Source: an uncultured Alphaproteobacteria bacterium (GTDB taxonomy: Bacteria; Pseudomonadota; Alphaproteobacteria; Methylaequorales; Methylaequoraceae). Taken from it: DNA of 64,000 bases. The notes beneath the pieces are model-generated. The model was not told the DNA's origin and searched no databases. It was given only the letters and a program-made list of their open reading frames with translations. Shown here piece by piece: positions 45,856 to 56,249 of this stretch; position 1 is the stretch's first letter, and every line of letters starts with the position of its first letter. Location: positions 1-64,000 of the forward strand of contig CABZJY010000004.1 in NCBI GenBank assembly GCA_902526175.1, in the 5' to 3' direction. The position numbers and the translations under genes were made by a program.

Positions 45856-47567
45856 ATATCTGAAAAAACCTTTTTCTCTTTTTTTGCACCAGGATGAGTT
45901 ACTGCACCAAATCTTGCTGATCCAACAATTTTAGAATATTTCCAGAGTGCTCCAGATGAAAAATCATTTTCTTTAGGTTTCCAATTCTTTTTTCTTTTAA
46001 TTAATTCATTATTATCAATAATAAGATTTATAGTTCCTTTATTTGCGTCAATCTCAATAATATCACCGTTTTTTATAAGAGCAATGGGTCCACCAACTGC
46101 AGCCTCTGGTGAGATATGACCTATACAGAACCCTCGTGTTGCACCTGAAAATCTACCGTCGGTTATAAGGGCTACATGCGCTCCCATTCCCTGACCATAT
46201 AAGGCTGCAGTAGTTGCGAGCATTTCTCTCATTCCTGGACCACCTCGCGGTCCTTCATATCTAATGACTATTACCTCCCCCTTTTTAAATTCTTTTTTTG
46301 TAACCGCTTTAAATGCTTCTTCTTCATTATCAAAACATCTAGCTTTTCCTTTAAAAGATAATTTTTCTAAACCAGCTATCTTTACTATAGCCCCGTCTGG
46401 TGCAAGGTTTCCTCTTAGGCCAACAACACCCCCAGTTGAGGTAATAGGTTTTGAAGTTGAATAAACAATTCTTTGAGAATTTGTATCAAACTTAACATCT
46501 TTAATATTTTCTTCAATTGTTTTTCCAGTTACTGTCATGCAATTTAAATTTAATAAATTCCCTTCTTGTAAGGCCTTAAGGATTATAGAAACACCCCCTA
46601 CTTCAAATAGATCTTTAGCTAAGTATTTACCTCCGGGCTTCAAATCGACTATATATGGGGTATTTTTAAAAATTTCGGCTACATCAAAAATATCGAAATC
46701 TATCCCAATTTCATTTGCTATTGCAGGTAAATGAAGAGCTGCATTAGTTGAGCCTCCACTACATGCGACCATCCTAGCGGCATTTTCAAGTGATGCTTTT
46801 GTTACAATATCTCTTGGTTTTATATCTTTTTTTATAAGATCCACTACCTGCTTTCCAGATTCATATGCATATTTATCTCTGGATTCATACGGCGCGGGTG
46901 TTGAACTTGATCCTGGTAATGCCAAGCCTATAGCCTCAGAAACACATGCCATTGTATTAGCTGTGAATTGCCCTCCACAGGAACCTGCGGAAGGACAAGC
47001 AACTTTTTCTAATTCTTTTAATTCATTTTCAGAAATTTTTTTTGCAGAAAGTTTACCTACTGCTTCGAAAACATCTTGTATAGAAACATCTCTATCTTTG
47101 AATTTACCAGGCAAAATCGAACCACCGTAAAGGAATACAGAAGGTACATTTAATCTCAACATTGCCATCATTATTCCAGGAAGGGATTTATCACAGCCTG
47201 CTAAACCAACAATTCCATCGTAACAATGACCTCTTACTGAAACTTCAATTGAATCGGCAATAATATCTCTTGATACAAGAGAAGATTTCATTCCTTCATG
47301 TCCCATTGCGATGCCATCAGTTACACTAATTGTTGTAAATTCTCTTGGAGTAGCAAGATTTTCTCTACATCCATCTTTTACAGATTTTGCTTGCCTAGAT
47401 AAGGAAATATTACAAGGCGCAGATTCGTTCCAACAACTCACAACTCCAACAAAAGGTTGGTTGATTTCTCTTTCAGTTAAACCCATAGCATAATAATAGG
47501 ATCTATGAGGGGCACTTTCTGGTCCTAAAGACACATGTCTACTAGGTAAATTTTTTTTTTCTTTCAA
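45852..47567 (-). CDS. ilvD: Dihydroxy-acid dehydratase
   Basis: This 571-residue iron-sulfur enzyme of isoleucine/valine synthesis has cluster cysteines in [12 protein letters not shown] (about 43), [10 protein letters not shown] (about 124) and [12 protein letters not shown] (about 197). The C-terminal [20 protein letters not shown] motif (about 475) is intact. It starts 5 bases before the stop-proximal hydrolase gene downstream. No leader attenuator is seen upstream. Confidence 0.97.
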   Translation of the reverse strand: MKEKKNLPSRHVSLGPESAPHRSYYYAMGLTEREINQPFVGVVSCWNESAPCNISLSRQAKSVKDGCRENLATPREFTTISVTDGIAMGHEGMKSSLVSRDIIADSIEVSVRGHCYDGIVGLAGCDKSLPGIMMAMLRLNVPSVFLYGGSILPGKFKDRDVSIQDVFEAVGKLSAKKISENELKELEKVACPSAGSCGGQFTANTMACVSEAIGLALPGSSSTPAPYESRDKYAYESGKQVVDLIKKDIKPRDIVTKASLENAARMVACSGGSTNAALHLPAIANEIGIDFDIFDVAEIFKNTPYIVDLKPGGKYLAKDLFEVGGVSIILKALQEGNLLNLNCMTVTGKTIEENIKDVKFDTNSQRIVYSTSKPITSTGGVVGLRGNLAPDGAIVKIAGLEKLSFKGKARCFDNEEEAFKAVTKKEFKKGEVIVIRYEGPRGGPGMREMLATTAALYGQGMGAHVALITDGRFSGATRGFCIGHISPEAAVGGPIALIKNGDIIEIDANKGTINLIIDNNELIKRKKNWKPKENDFSSGALWKYSKIVGSARFGAVTHPGAKKEKKVFSDI

Positions 47568-47572
47568 TTTTA

Positions 47573-48346
47573 TTACTTTCTTTTGTTCAATTCATTTAAA
47601 ATTATTCTTTTTATTGTTACTTTTTTCTCCAGGTGCGCAAAATGTCCAGTATGTTTCAAATGTATAATTTGGTGTCCTTTAATTCTTTTTATAACTTCAG
47701 TATTTTTAGTATACTCTCCACAAATATAAACCTTTTTTTTAAAAAAATAATTAATCCATTTAAGTAATATATTTTTATCTGACCAATATACAACAGATCT
47801 TGAGTAATTGTAAAAATTAGTTGCTGAAATTTTTTTTAATGAATCACTCCAAATACTTATAGACTTAATATTAGACATTTTGCATTTCCTTATTAATTTA
47901 TTAAATCCGTGATTCTTAAAATAATGTTCTGAATAACTCAAGGTTTTTCTTGTAATAATTCCCGCGTCTAAGGAACAAATATTTCCTTCATTATTAATTA
48001 AAAGCTGACATTTCTTCTTTAAGAAATATCTAAAAAGTAATGTTGATATAATATTACCCATTGAATGCGCATAAATCGAGAAATCATCAATTTTTTTTTT
48101 TTTTAAAAATACATATATTTGTTGTGCAAAATCATATAATGGATCGAATTTATTATGCATAGACAAATTTGAGTGACCAGGGATTATGGGTATTAAAATT
48201 TGAATCTTATTGAAGTTATTTTTAAAAATATCTTTAAAGTCTAATGCATCGCAACCTAAACCGTGAAATAGTAATAATTTACTATATTTATTTATAATTT
48301 TGTAATTAGAATAAAATACTATTTTTTCAAAACATACTTTATACAT
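47573..48346 (-). CDS. Alpha/beta hydrolase
   Basis: This 257-residue protein has the alpha/beta-hydrolase oxyanion region [13 protein letters not shown] (about 26), the nucleophile elbow AHSMGNI (about 94) and the catalytic histidine in [10 protein letters not shown] (about 238). The substrate is unknown. It sits between valS and ilvD with 1- and 5-base gaps. Confidence 0.82.
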   Translation of the reverse strand: MYKVCFEKIVFYSNYKIINKYSKLLLFHGLGCDALDFKDIFKNNFNKIQILIPIIPGHSNLSMHNKFDPLYDFAQQIYVFLKKKKIDDFSIYAHSMGNIISTLLFRYFLKKKCQLLINNEGNICSLDAGIITRKTLSYSEHYFKNHGFNKLIRKCKMSNIKSISIWSDSLKKISATNFYNYSRSVVYWSDKNILLKWINYFFKKKVYICGEYTKNTEVIKRIKGHQIIHLKHTGHFAHLEKKVTIKRIILNELNKRK

Positions 48347-48347
48347 A

Positions 48348-50951
48348 CTAATTTTTATTATCGCATAATAATGCTAAATTTTTCTTTGCTTCATTGAGTT
48401 TCTTTTTCTGAATTTCTATAATTTTTTTTGGAGCTTTTAGTAAAAAATCTTTATTAGAAAGTTTTTTTTCGAAAAATTTAATTTCATTTTTGAAATATTC
48501 AATTTTTTTTTCTATCTGAATACTAATCTTTGTAGTGTCTTTTTTTATTGTTCCAAATTTTATTTTTGATGACACAAAGTAGTCATATTTTTCACTTGTC
48601 TTTTTTGCTAAAGAAATATCCTTTATTTTTAAGACTGATTTTATTATAGTTTCATTTAATATTATCCACTCTGGTTTTTTTTCTGCAAATACAAAGATTG
48701 ACTTTTCAGATATACTTTTATTGTTCGTAAACTGTCTAAAATCATAAATAAAATTTTTTAAATTATTAATTTTATTATAATCATCTATCTTAAAAATATT
48801 TTTTGTTCCTTTTTCAATTTGTTTTTGGGATAGCGTATAGTTTTTTGTATAACCAAGTTTAAGAGCAATTTCCTCTGTTACAAATGGTAAAAACGGGTTA
48901 ATTAAAATTAAAATGTTTTGGAATACCCATGAGAAAGTACCACTTATCTCATCTAAATAATTTTCATCTTTTAAGTAAGGTTTTATAAACTCAATATATA
49001 AATCACAAAAGTCACTCCAAACAAAATGATAAATATTTTTTGATGCTATGTTAAAATTATAATTGTTTAAATCTTTAATAATTATTTCCTGAATCTCAAG
49101 AAATCTTTGGTAAATCCATTTATTAATCAGAAGCTTAATTTTATTTATTTCAAAATTTTTATTAAGGTTAAATTTATTTACACTTGAAAATCTCGCAACA
49201 TTCCAAAGTTTTGTTATAAATTTCCTGCTATCTTCAACTATTTTGTCAGAAAGTTTTATATCTCTTCCTTGAGAACACATTGATGCAAGTGTAAATCTTA
49301 AAGCATCAGCACCATATTTATCTACTAATTTTGCTGGATCAATAACATTTCCTTTAGACTTTGACATTTTTTGACCATGTTCATCTCTTACTAATGGATG
49401 AATATAAACATGCTTAAATGGAATATTTCCAGTAAAATGGATCCCCATCATAACCATTCTTGCAACCCAGAAAAAAATTATATCAAATCCAGTAATTAAT
49501 ACAGATGTTGGATAGAATTCTTTAAAATCATTGGTTGTTTTAGGCCATCCTAATGTGGAAAAAGGCCACAGAGCAGACGAAAACCAAGTATCTAAAACGT
49601 CAGTATCTTGAGATAAAAGAGGTTCTTTAATTTTAAATTTTTTTTTAGCAATTTTTTTTGCCTCATCTAGATTTTCTGCAACTATAATGTCACCATCTTC
49701 TGTATACCATGCTGGTATTCTGTGTCCCCACCAAATTTGTCTAGAAATGCACCATGGTTCAATATTATTTATCCAATAATTGAAAGAATTTACCCAATTA
49801 GGAGGAAAAAATTTGATCTTTTTTTTTAAAATAAATTGCTTGATAGGTTTTGCTAATTTTTTTGCATCGCAAAACCATTGTTCAGTTAACATTGGTTCTA
49901 TAATTGAATTTGATCTATCACATTTGGGAATTACCATTTCATTTTTTTCAATTTTTTTTATCAGCTTAAGTCTTTCAAGTTCTAGGACAATCCTTTTTCT
50001 TGCTTCAAACCTATCAAGTCCATGCAAACTTGTTTGATCCTCAAAGTTAATTTTAGCATCTTTGTCAAAAATATTAATCATTTCTAAATTATGTTTTTTC
50101 CCAACAACAAAATCATTAAAGTCATGCGCTGGGGTGATTTTTACAGCACCACTTCCTTTTTCTGGATCTGCATATTCATCAGCAATGATTGGGATTTTCC
50201 TCTCACATATTGGTACAACAGCATATTTACCAATTAGATGATTTAATTTTTTATTTTTTGGGTGAATGGCAATTGCTGAATCACCTAACATTGTCTCTGG
50301 TCTAGTTGTAGCAACTATTACATAATCTTTTTCATTAAAAATTTTATATTTTATATACCATAGAGAACCAATAACATTTTCTTGAACTACCTCTAAATCA
50401 GAAATTGCTGTTTTTATTTTCGGATCCCAATTTACTAATCTATTATCTTTATAAATTAAACCTTGATTATAAAGATCAACGAAAACCTTTTTTACACAAT
50501 TACTAAGATCGTCATCCATGGTAAATCTAGCTCTTTTCCAGTTTGCAGATGTACCAAGTATTTTTAATTGATTGATTATTTCACTGCCTGATTTTTTTTT
50601 CCATTTCCAAATTTCATCTATAAACTTTTTTCTTCCAAGTTCTTGTTTACTTTTTTTTTTTTTTTGTCTTATTTGATTTTCAACTATTATTTCAGTTGCT
50701 ATTCCTGCGTGATCCGTTCCTGCCTGCCACAAAACTTTTTTTCCTAGTTTTAGCTGAAATCTTACCAAAATATCTTGCAAAGAAAATGTTAGGGCATGCC
50801 CCATATGTAAACTCCCGGTAATATTGGGAGGAGGCATCATTATACAATATGAATCTGTTCCTTTTTTTTCAAATTCGAATGTATTATTTTTTTGCCAATA
50901 AGATATACATTTTTTTTCTGTTGTTTTATGATTAAATCTATTATCGATCAT
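48348..50951 (-). CDS. valS: Valyl-tRNA synthetase
   Basis: This 867-residue class I synthetase has the HIGH motif in PPNITGSLHMGHALTF (about 41), the KMSKS motif in GQKMSKSKGNVIDP (about 525), an editing (CP1) domain and a C-terminal coiled coil. Its start overlaps the upstream tolC stop by one base; in many Alphaproteobacteria a popZ-type gene lies between them. Confidence 0.98.
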   Translation of the reverse strand: MIDNRFNHKTTEKKCISYWQKNNTFEFEKKGTDSYCIMMPPPNITGSLHMGHALTFSLQDILVRFQLKLGKKVLWQAGTDHAGIATEIIVENQIRQKKKKSKQELGRKKFIDEIWKWKKKSGSEIINQLKILGTSANWKRARFTMDDDLSNCVKKVFVDLYNQGLIYKDNRLVNWDPKIKTAISDLEVVQENVIGSLWYIKYKIFNEKDYVIVATTRPETMLGDSAIAIHPKNKKLNHLIGKYAVVPICERKIPIIADEYADPEKGSGAVKITPAHDFNDFVVGKKHNLEMINIFDKDAKINFEDQTSLHGLDRFEARKRIVLELERLKLIKKIEKNEMVIPKCDRSNSIIEPMLTEQWFCDAKKLAKPIKQFILKKKIKFFPPNWVNSFNYWINNIEPWCISRQIWWGHRIPAWYTEDGDIIVAENLDEAKKIAKKKFKIKEPLLSQDTDVLDTWFSSALWPFSTLGWPKTTNDFKEFYPTSVLITGFDIIFFWVARMVMMGIHFTGNIPFKHVYIHPLVRDEHGQKMSKSKGNVIDPAKLVDKYGADALRFTLASMCSQGRDIKLSDKIVEDSRKFITKLWNVARFSSVNKFNLNKNFEINKIKLLINKWIYQRFLEIQEIIIKDLNNYNFNIASKNIYHFVWSDFCDLYIEFIKPYLKDENYLDEISGTFSWVFQNILILINPFLPFVTEEIALKLGYTKNYTLSQKQIEKGTKNIFKIDDYNKINNLKNFIYDFRQFTNNKSISEKSIFVFAEKKPEWIILNETIIKSVLKIKDISLAKKTSEKYDYFVSSKIKFGTIKKDTTKISIQIEKKIEYFKNEIKFFEKKLSNKDFLLKAPKKIIEIQKKKLNEAKKNLALLCDNKN

Positions 50952-52324
50952 TACTCAATTATATCAATCCATTTAAATTTCACTCTATTGTAATTTTTTG
51001 TATCATCAAATTTCTCTACTGATAATTTAAGAAAATCTGCATTTAAATTACCCATATGACTGAGAATCATAAAATATGAATTGAAATACTCTTCATTTGC
51101 CTTTACCAAATTAAGTTCAGACTCAATTAATTCTTGCTCTCCATCAAGAACTTCAAGAACAGTTCTTTCACCTAAAAATAATTCCTGATTTAATCCTTCC
51201 AAAAATTTAGTGTTTGCAATTATTTGTTCCTCATAGGCCTTAATTTTTTTAAGTGCTGTTTCAAAAGTTGACCATGAATCTACTATTCGAGATTTTAGAT
51301 CGTTAATACTGGATCTTAAAAGTTCCTTATTTGACTCAAGGATTTGTCTTGACTCTCTTATTTTTGATGAGGCAATACCAGATTGATATAAAGGAAAATC
51401 AATATTAGCAAATGCACTCATGATTTCTCTACCGCTATCTGACCGAAAATAACCAGAATCTTTCCTAAGTTGTGCTTCAATTTCTATACTTGGTAACTTT
51501 TTACCTTTTAAAACAGTTAGGTTTTTTTTATCAGCCTCTATTAAATGCAAAATGCTTTGTATCTCAGGATTATTTTTTTTCGATTGTTGAATAATATCTT
51601 CAATGTCTAAATTAAAATCTGGAAAACTAAAAAATAAATCTGGCCTTTCAGGCTCAATCCCAATAATGCTTTTATATTCTTCTGTTATTGCCCTTAATTT
51701 ACTTTCGGAACTGATTAAATCAGATTCAGCCAAAAGTAGCCTTGACTTGGCTATAGATACATCAGTTAAAGTTAAATCTCCAATTTCAAATTGATTTGTA
51801 ACTGATTCAAAATTTTTGCTTAAGAATTCTACATTTTTTTTTCTAAGTTTTAACTTTGATTTTTCTGAAGTTAATTTTGAGTATACTCTAATTGCTGACA
51901 TCAATACATCTTGTTCGACTTTTTTCAACAAAAATCTTTGAGAAATAATTTTATTTCCTGCTTCCTTAATCTTATTGATACTACTACCCCCATTAAAAAT
52001 TGGTTGTGTAATAGTTATTCCTTTTGATGTTTCAGTTCTTACACCATCTTGAATAAAATTTGAACCAGATATAGCTGTATCAACTTTTCCTTTATTATAA
52101 TATCCATCAATTTTCGGTCTAAAGTCAGATAATGCTTGTGGCATTAATTCATCAGTTTTAAATAAGTTTTTTCTTTCTAAATTAATTTTTGGATTTTTTG
52201 TATATGTACTTGATAATGCATTAAGCAAATCATCAGATAAAAAACTTTTTGTATGGGAATCTTTTAAAAAAAAAATACCACATAATAAAATAACTAAAAA
52301 TTTAAAAAGATTTATTTTTATCAT
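50951..52324 (-). CDS. TolC-family outer-membrane protein
   Basis: This 457-residue protein has a signal peptide (about 25 residues) and the doubled helical-barrel structure of TolC. Hallmarks are ITQPIFNGGSSINKI (about 100), GDLTLTDVSIAKSRL and GERTVLEVLDGEQELIESEL (about 392). It lies in the conserved pcm-tolC-valS cluster, so it is probably the general efflux/secretion channel, in contrast to the operon-specific copy at 7321. It overlaps the upstream gene by 23 bases. Confidence 0.92.
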   Translation of the reverse strand: MIKINLFKFLVILLCGIFFLKDSHTKSFLSDDLLNALSSTYTKNPKINLERKNLFKTDELMPQALSDFRPKIDGYYNKGKVDTAISGSNFIQDGVRTETSKGITITQPIFNGGSSINKIKEAGNKIISQRFLLKKVEQDVLMSAIRVYSKLTSEKSKLKLRKKNVEFLSKNFESVTNQFEIGDLTLTDVSIAKSRLLLAESDLISSESKLRAITEEYKSIIGIEPERPDLFFSFPDFNLDIEDIIQQSKKNNPEIQSILHLIEADKKNLTVLKGKKLPSIEIEAQLRKDSGYFRSDSGREIMSAFANIDFPLYQSGIASSKIRESRQILESNKELLRSSINDLKSRIVDSWSTFETALKKIKAYEEQIIANTKFLEGLNQELFLGERTVLEVLDGEQELIESELNLVKANEEYFNSYFMILSHMGNLNADFLKLSVEKFDDTKNYNRVKFKWIDIIE

Positions 52325-52970
52325 TACTTATGAAATCATCAAGTAATATTGAATTACAAGTAAAAATTGGTCTATAGGAAACTATACCATTTACTTTTAT
52401 TCCAAGCGTAAATTCAAATATTATACTATTATCTTTTTTCATCATAAAGAAAATCTCCCCCCCTTCTCTTATTTGCTCCAAAATTGCTTTTGGTACAAAT
52501 TCTATCCCACCTTCAATAATGATTTTATCGTAGGGAGCATTTTTTTTGTATCCATCTTGTAAATTTGAATAACTTACTGAACAGTTAAGACAACCAATAC
52601 TTGAAAGTATATTATTTGCTTTAGCAACCATATCATAGTCATTCTCAACTCCAAAAGCGTATCCACAAAGTTTCGAGATAACAGCCACAGAATATCCAGT
52701 GAGACACCCAATAACTAAAATAGAATCTTTATTTTTGATACTACAATTTTGAATCATTTTAGCAAAAACAAAAGCTTTCATTAAAAATCTTTTATTCTTA
52801 ATTAAAATATTACTATCACTGTAAACAATAGCATGTGATTCTGAGGGTACAAATTTTTCACGTTCTATTTCACTTATTGCATCAATTAGACTTTGACTAC
52901 TAACTTGATTAGTAATAATCTGATTTTTGATCATATTTTCCCTAGACATTTGAAAAAACTTATTATTCAT
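52302..52970 (-). CDS. Divergent protein-L-isoaspartate O-methyltransferase family protein
   Basis: This 222-residue protein has a Pcm-like fold: an N-terminal RENMIKNQIITNQVSSQSLI helix, FVPSESHAIVYSD, a SAM site ILVIGCLTGYSVAVIS with Cys in place of the usual acidic/Gly residues, and APYDKIIIEGGIEFVP. The usual catalytic loop GQTISQP is absent, so repair activity is doubtful. The order pcm-like-tolC-valS is typical of Alphaproteobacteria. It is the first gene of this operon. Confidence 0.82.
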   Translation of the reverse strand: MNNKFFQMSRENMIKNQIITNQVSSQSLIDAISEIEREKFVPSESHAIVYSDSNILIKNKRFLMKAFVFAKMIQNCSIKNKDSILVIGCLTGYSVAVISKLCGYAFGVENDYDMVAKANNILSSIGCLNCSVSYSNLQDGYKKNAPYDKIIIEGGIEFVPKAILEQIREGGEIFFMMKKDNSIIFEFTLGIKVNGIVSYRPIFTCNSILLDDFISNDKNKSF

Positions 52971-53044
52971 CTTTATCCATTTTTATTTTGTACTATATTA
53001 TTTTATATATTTATTACAATAGTTTGTAACTTTAGTTTATCTAA

Positions 53045-53118
53045 GGTGCGGTGGCGGAGAGGCTACGCTGCGGCCTGCAAAGCCGTCTACACCGGTTCGA
53101 ATCCGGTCCGCACCTCCA
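53045..53118 (+). tRNA. tRNA-Cys (GCA), CCA encoded
   Basis: The acceptor stem GGTGCGG pairs with CCGCACC. The anticodon loop is CTGCAAA (anticodon GCA) on a CGGC/GCCG stem, and the T-arm is CCGGTTCGAATCCGG. The discriminator base is T, as expected for Cys, followed by an encoded CCA. Confidence 0.96.
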
Positions 53119-53172
53119 AAAAATAAATGTTTTTACAAATTAAAAAATTGATCTAATATAAATCTTAAATTT

Positions 53173-53248
53173 TCCGGCGTAGCTCAGTTGGTAGAGCAAG
53201 CGACTGTTAATCGCTGGGTCACAGGTTCGAGTCCTGTCGCCGGAGCCA
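53173..53248 (+). tRNA. tRNA-Asn (GTT), CCA encoded
   Basis: The acceptor stem TCCGGCG pairs with CGCCGGA. The D-arm is GCTCAGTTGGTAGAGC, the anticodon loop CTGTTAA carries GTT on a GCGA/TCGC stem, and the T-arm is ACAGGTTCGAGTCCTGT. The discriminator is G, with encoded CCA. It lies 54 bases after tRNA-Cys and is probably co-transcribed. Confidence 0.97.
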
Positions 53249-53351
53249 TCCTATATAGAATTTATAGATTATTAATTTTTCCTTTTCTCTTTTTATAAGA
53301 CAGTGAAATATTAATGATACAATTATTATTATTAATATAATTATCTTAAGA

Positions 53352-53525
53352 ATGAAATTTATTTCCAAAATGCAGTCTCAAATAAAACCAATTTTACTTT
53401 GCATTTACTTTAATTTTAAGAAATTTTATTGTAAAAGTATTGCGATGAAAAGTTATAACACCTTGACCTATTTTGGATCGTATCGTAATAAGTTAAAGTT
53501 AGTGAAAAATGAATTAAATAAATGA
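53352..53525 (+). CDS. Possible 57-residue upstream frame before the epimerase gene
   Basis: This ATG-started frame begins MKFISKMQSQIKPILLCIYF and ends in TGA that overlaps the epimerase ATG (ATGA), the arrangement used for coupled translation. It has no recognised family and is Lys/Tyr/Phe-rich as AT-rich noise would be. A good sigma-70-like promoter (53463-53491) falls inside it, which argues against it being coding. It occupies most of the roughly 270-base gap after tRNA-Asn. Confidence 0.25.
   Translation: MKFISKMQSQIKPILLCIYFNFKKFYCKSIAMKSYNTLTYFGSYRNKLKLVKNELNK
53463..53491 (+). promoter_or_regulatory. Candidate sigma-70 promoter for the epimerase-glycosyltransferase pair
   Basis: TTGACC and TAATAA hexamers are separated by 17 bases. 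The -10 ends 30 bases before the epimerase ATG at 53522. Spacing and the strong -35 support it; no experimental start is known. Confidence 0.5.
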
Positions 53526-54523
53526 AGATTTTTATTAGTGGTATTGCAGGTTTTTTGGGAAGTCATCTCGCTGATTCTTTTTTAAGAGATGGTCATCAAG
53601 TTGTTGGTTGCGACAGCCTAATAGGTGGAGAATTAGCGAATGTTCCAGCTGAAGCTGAATTTTATCAATATGACTGCTGTTTCAGAAACTCAATGTTAAA
53701 AATCACAAAGGATTGTGATTTAGTATATCATACCGCAGCTACAGCATATGAAGGACTTTCAGTTTTTTCACCTCATCTTATAACACAAAATATTGTTACT
53801 GGATCAGTATCACTTTTTAGTGCGGCAATTCAGAATAAAGTAAAAAGAATAATTTTTTGTTCATCTATGGCAAGATATGGTACGAATGATATACCTTTTA
53901 AAGAAACTTTTGATCCAAAACCACAAGACCCTTATGGCATTGCCAAAGTTGCTGCTGAAAATATATTGAAAAATTTGTGCGAAACTCATGGTGTTGAATA
54001 CACAATAGCAGTACCACACAATATAATCGGTCCACGACAAAAATACGATGATCCATATAGGAATGTTGCATCAATAATGATAAATTTAATGCTTCAAAAA
54101 CGACAGCCAATTATATATGGAGATGGAAAACAGAAAAGATGTTTTTCATATATTGATGATGATCTGTTTTGTTTAAAAAAAATGGCGACTGACAAAAAAA
54201 TTGTTGGGGAAATCATTAATATCGGACCCGATGAAGAGTTTATTTCAATTAATGAGTTAGCCGATAGAATTGCAAATATTATGAGATTTAATTTAAATCC
54301 AGTGTATGTTAAGGAAAGGCCAAAGGAGGTCCAACTCGCAACATGTTCGGCAGATAAAGCAAGAAAATTATTGGGCTATAAAACGCAAACAAAACTCGAT
54401 GATGCACTTTTAAAAATGATCAATTACATCAAATCTAAAGGTGTTAGAAAATTTAGATATCATCTTGATTTAGAGATTATAAATAAACTTACACCTAAAA
54501 CATGGAAGGATCGATTATTTTAA
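53522..54523 (+). CDS. NAD-dependent sugar-nucleotide epimerase/dehydratase
   Basis: This 333-residue extended short-chain dehydrogenase has the N-terminal GIAGFLGSHLADSFLRDGHQ NAD-binding motif (GxxGxxG), the catalytic Ser-Tyr-Lys in FCSSMARYG and YGIAKVAAENI (about 140), and RCFSYIDDDLFCL. It resembles UDP-glucose 4-epimerases/UDP-glucuronate epimerases. The exact sugar is unknown. It is followed one base later by a glycosyltransferase, so the pair likely serves surface-polysaccharide synthesis. Confidence 0.88.
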   Translation: MKIFISGIAGFLGSHLADSFLRDGHQVVGCDSLIGGELANVPAEAEFYQYDCCFRNSMLKITKDCDLVYHTAATAYEGLSVFSPHLITQNIVTGSVSLFSAAIQNKVKRIIFCSSMARYGTNDIPFKETFDPKPQDPYGIAKVAAENILKNLCETHGVEYTIAVPHNIIGPRQKYDDPYRNVASIMINLMLQKRQPIIYGDGKQKRCFSYIDDDLFCLKKMATDKKIVGEIINIGPDEEFISINELADRIANIMRFNLNPVYVKERPKEVQLATCSADKARKLLGYKTQTKLDDALLKMINYIKSKGVRKFRYHLDLEIINKLTPKTWKDRLF

Positions 54524-54524
54524 T

Positions 54525-55457
54525 ATGACAAAGATTAGTTTTATTTGTCCTATTTTTAATAAAGAAAAGTATTTACCAAAAGTATTAAAATCTATAAAAA
54601 ATCAAATTGGAGATTTTAATAAAGAATATATATTTATTAATGATGGTTCAACAGATAATTCCCTTGATTTTTTAGAAAAAGAAACAAAAAAATGGAAGAA
54701 TACAACAATTATCAATCAAACTAATAAGGGTCCAGCCAGGGCAACGCAAGAAGGGATTCTTAGGTCAAAAGGTGATTTTATTAAGTTAGTAGGTGGCGAT
54801 GACGTCATGACTCCTAATTGTACAAATATCCTTTTAGAAACTATAAAAAAGACAAATTCTGTCGCAGTGTTTAGTAAGTATAAACTAGTAGATAATTATG
54901 AAAATTTAATATTTAGTAATGAAAAAATAAATATATATAAGACCATATCCAACCCTTTAGAAAAAACAATTTCATCAACCTTTTCAGGAACAACACCAAA
55001 TTTATATTCAAAGAGAGCAATTCATAAATCAAAGGGTTGTGATACAAGACTGTTTGTAGAAGACTTCTCGCTAGTACTTAGATTATCAAGCCAAGGAAGT
55101 TTCAGCTTTATTAATAACATTACTAGTTATGGACCTAAAGATGATCAAACAAGAATTATGCTTGGACAAAAAACTCAACTTCTTCATGATTATAACGCAG
55201 CTTTATATTATTTTATTAAAGAAAACCCAAATATTAATAATCATTACAAAAAAATTGCCTGTAAAAAAGCACTAGGTAGAGCTGAGAAATGGTATAGAAG
55301 GACTCAAAAAAAAACAATTTTTAGTGAAATAAATTACTTAAGAATTTTAAATTATTTCACAAATAAAAATGAATTAAATTTATTGAAAAAATCATGTGAA
55401 ACTTTTTATTCTAATAAAGAAGATAAATCAGAAAGTATACGTTATATGATTGTTTAA
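54525..55457 (+). CDS. Family 2 glycosyltransferase
   Basis: This 310-residue GT-A enzyme has the family start FICPIFNKEKYLPKVLKSI, INDGSTDNSLDFL (about 38), NKGPARATQEGILRSKGDFI and the metal-binding GGDDVMT (about 90). No transmembrane segment is seen. It probably adds a sugar to a cell-surface glycan using the nucleotide sugar made by the epimerase one base upstream. It ends 2 bases before the convergent ABC permease stop. Confidence 0.88.
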   Translation: MTKISFICPIFNKEKYLPKVLKSIKNQIGDFNKEYIFINDGSTDNSLDFLEKETKKWKNTTIINQTNKGPARATQEGILRSKGDFIKLVGGDDVMTPNCTNILLETIKKTNSVAVFSKYKLVDNYENLIFSNEKINIYKTISNPLEKTISSTFSGTTPNLYSKRAIHKSKGCDTRLFVEDFSLVLRLSSQGSFSFINNITSYGPKDDQTRIMLGQKTQLLHDYNAALYYFIKENPNINNHYKKIACKKALGRAEKWYRRTQKKTIFSEINYLRILNYFTNKNELNLLKKSCETFYSNKEDKSESIRYMIV

Positions 55458-55459
55458 AC

Positions 55460-56248
55460 TTATTCTCCAAAGTTTAAAAATTTTCCTGATTTTCTTGTAG
55501 AAATAATCATTTTATAAAAGAAGTACACAGATACTGATAAATAAAGAATATTTAAAATAAAAGCCTTTAAGATATAAGAAAAATTAGTCTGATTTTGTAT
55601 TATTATTTCTCTCATACCTTCAAATACATAAACTGGAGAAATAAAGATTGAAAAATTCTGAATAATTTCTGGTAATGTACTCAAAGGATAATAAACACAT
55701 GAAAAAGGAAGCAATAAAAAAATAAATGCCCAAGCAAGTTCTTCAAAAGATTGACCATATCTAAGAACTAATCCAGAAACTATAAATCCTATTGACCAAC
55801 CGGTAATAATAAGATTAAAAAAAAATATTACGAAATAAAATCCCAGATAAAATGTTTTCAATTCAAAATAATAAGTTGAAATAAATATAGCGGGAATTAA
55901 ACCCAAAACTGTTCTTATAAAACTTGTTATAATTAAACCAATTATCAGTTCAAAATTTCTCAGAGGAGTAATGAAAAGATGACTAAGATTCCTAGACCAT
56001 ATTTCTTCAAAAAAGGTTATAGTCAAACCTAATTGTCCTCTAAAAAGTACATCCCAAAGAATTACAGCAGTAAGTAAAACTGAAATTGTACTATATGGAG
56101 AAGAAGTTTCTGAATCCAAAAAAGTTGAGAAAAATCCCCACAAAACTATCTGTATTGAAGGCCACCAAAAAACACTTATAAGTCTTGGTATTGATCCTAC
56201 AACTAATGTTTTATATCTGATTATTAATGCAAATATCCTCAAAAACAT
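55460..56248 (-). CDS. ABC-2 type transporter permease
   Basis: This 262-residue inner-membrane protein has six hydrophobic helices and the ABC-2 arrangement, with EEIWSRNLSHLFITPLRNFE (about 83) as the coupling region and FLLLPFSCVYYPLSTLPEII (about 177). It pairs with the ATPase gene one base upstream. The substrate could be a polysaccharide, lipid or drug; the glycan genes next door hint at the first. Confidence 0.88.
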   Translation of the reverse strand: MFLRIFALIIRYKTLVVGSIPRLISVFWWPSIQIVLWGFFSTFLDSETSSPYSTISVLLTAVILWDVLFRGQLGLTITFFEEIWSRNLSHLFITPLRNFELIIGLIITSFIRTVLGLIPAIFISTYYFELKTFYLGFYFVIFFFNLIITGWSIGFIVSGLVLRYGQSFEELAWAFIFLLLPFSCVYYPLSTLPEIIQNFSIFISPVYVFEGMREIIIQNQTNFSYILKAFILNILYLSVSVYFFYKMIISTRKSGKFLNFGE

Positions 56249-56249
56249 G

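Noticed and set aside
52302-52970. Second functional isoaspartate methyltransferase
   Set aside because: The fold is kept but the catalytic loop is missing, so I list it as a divergent family member and not as an active repair enzyme.
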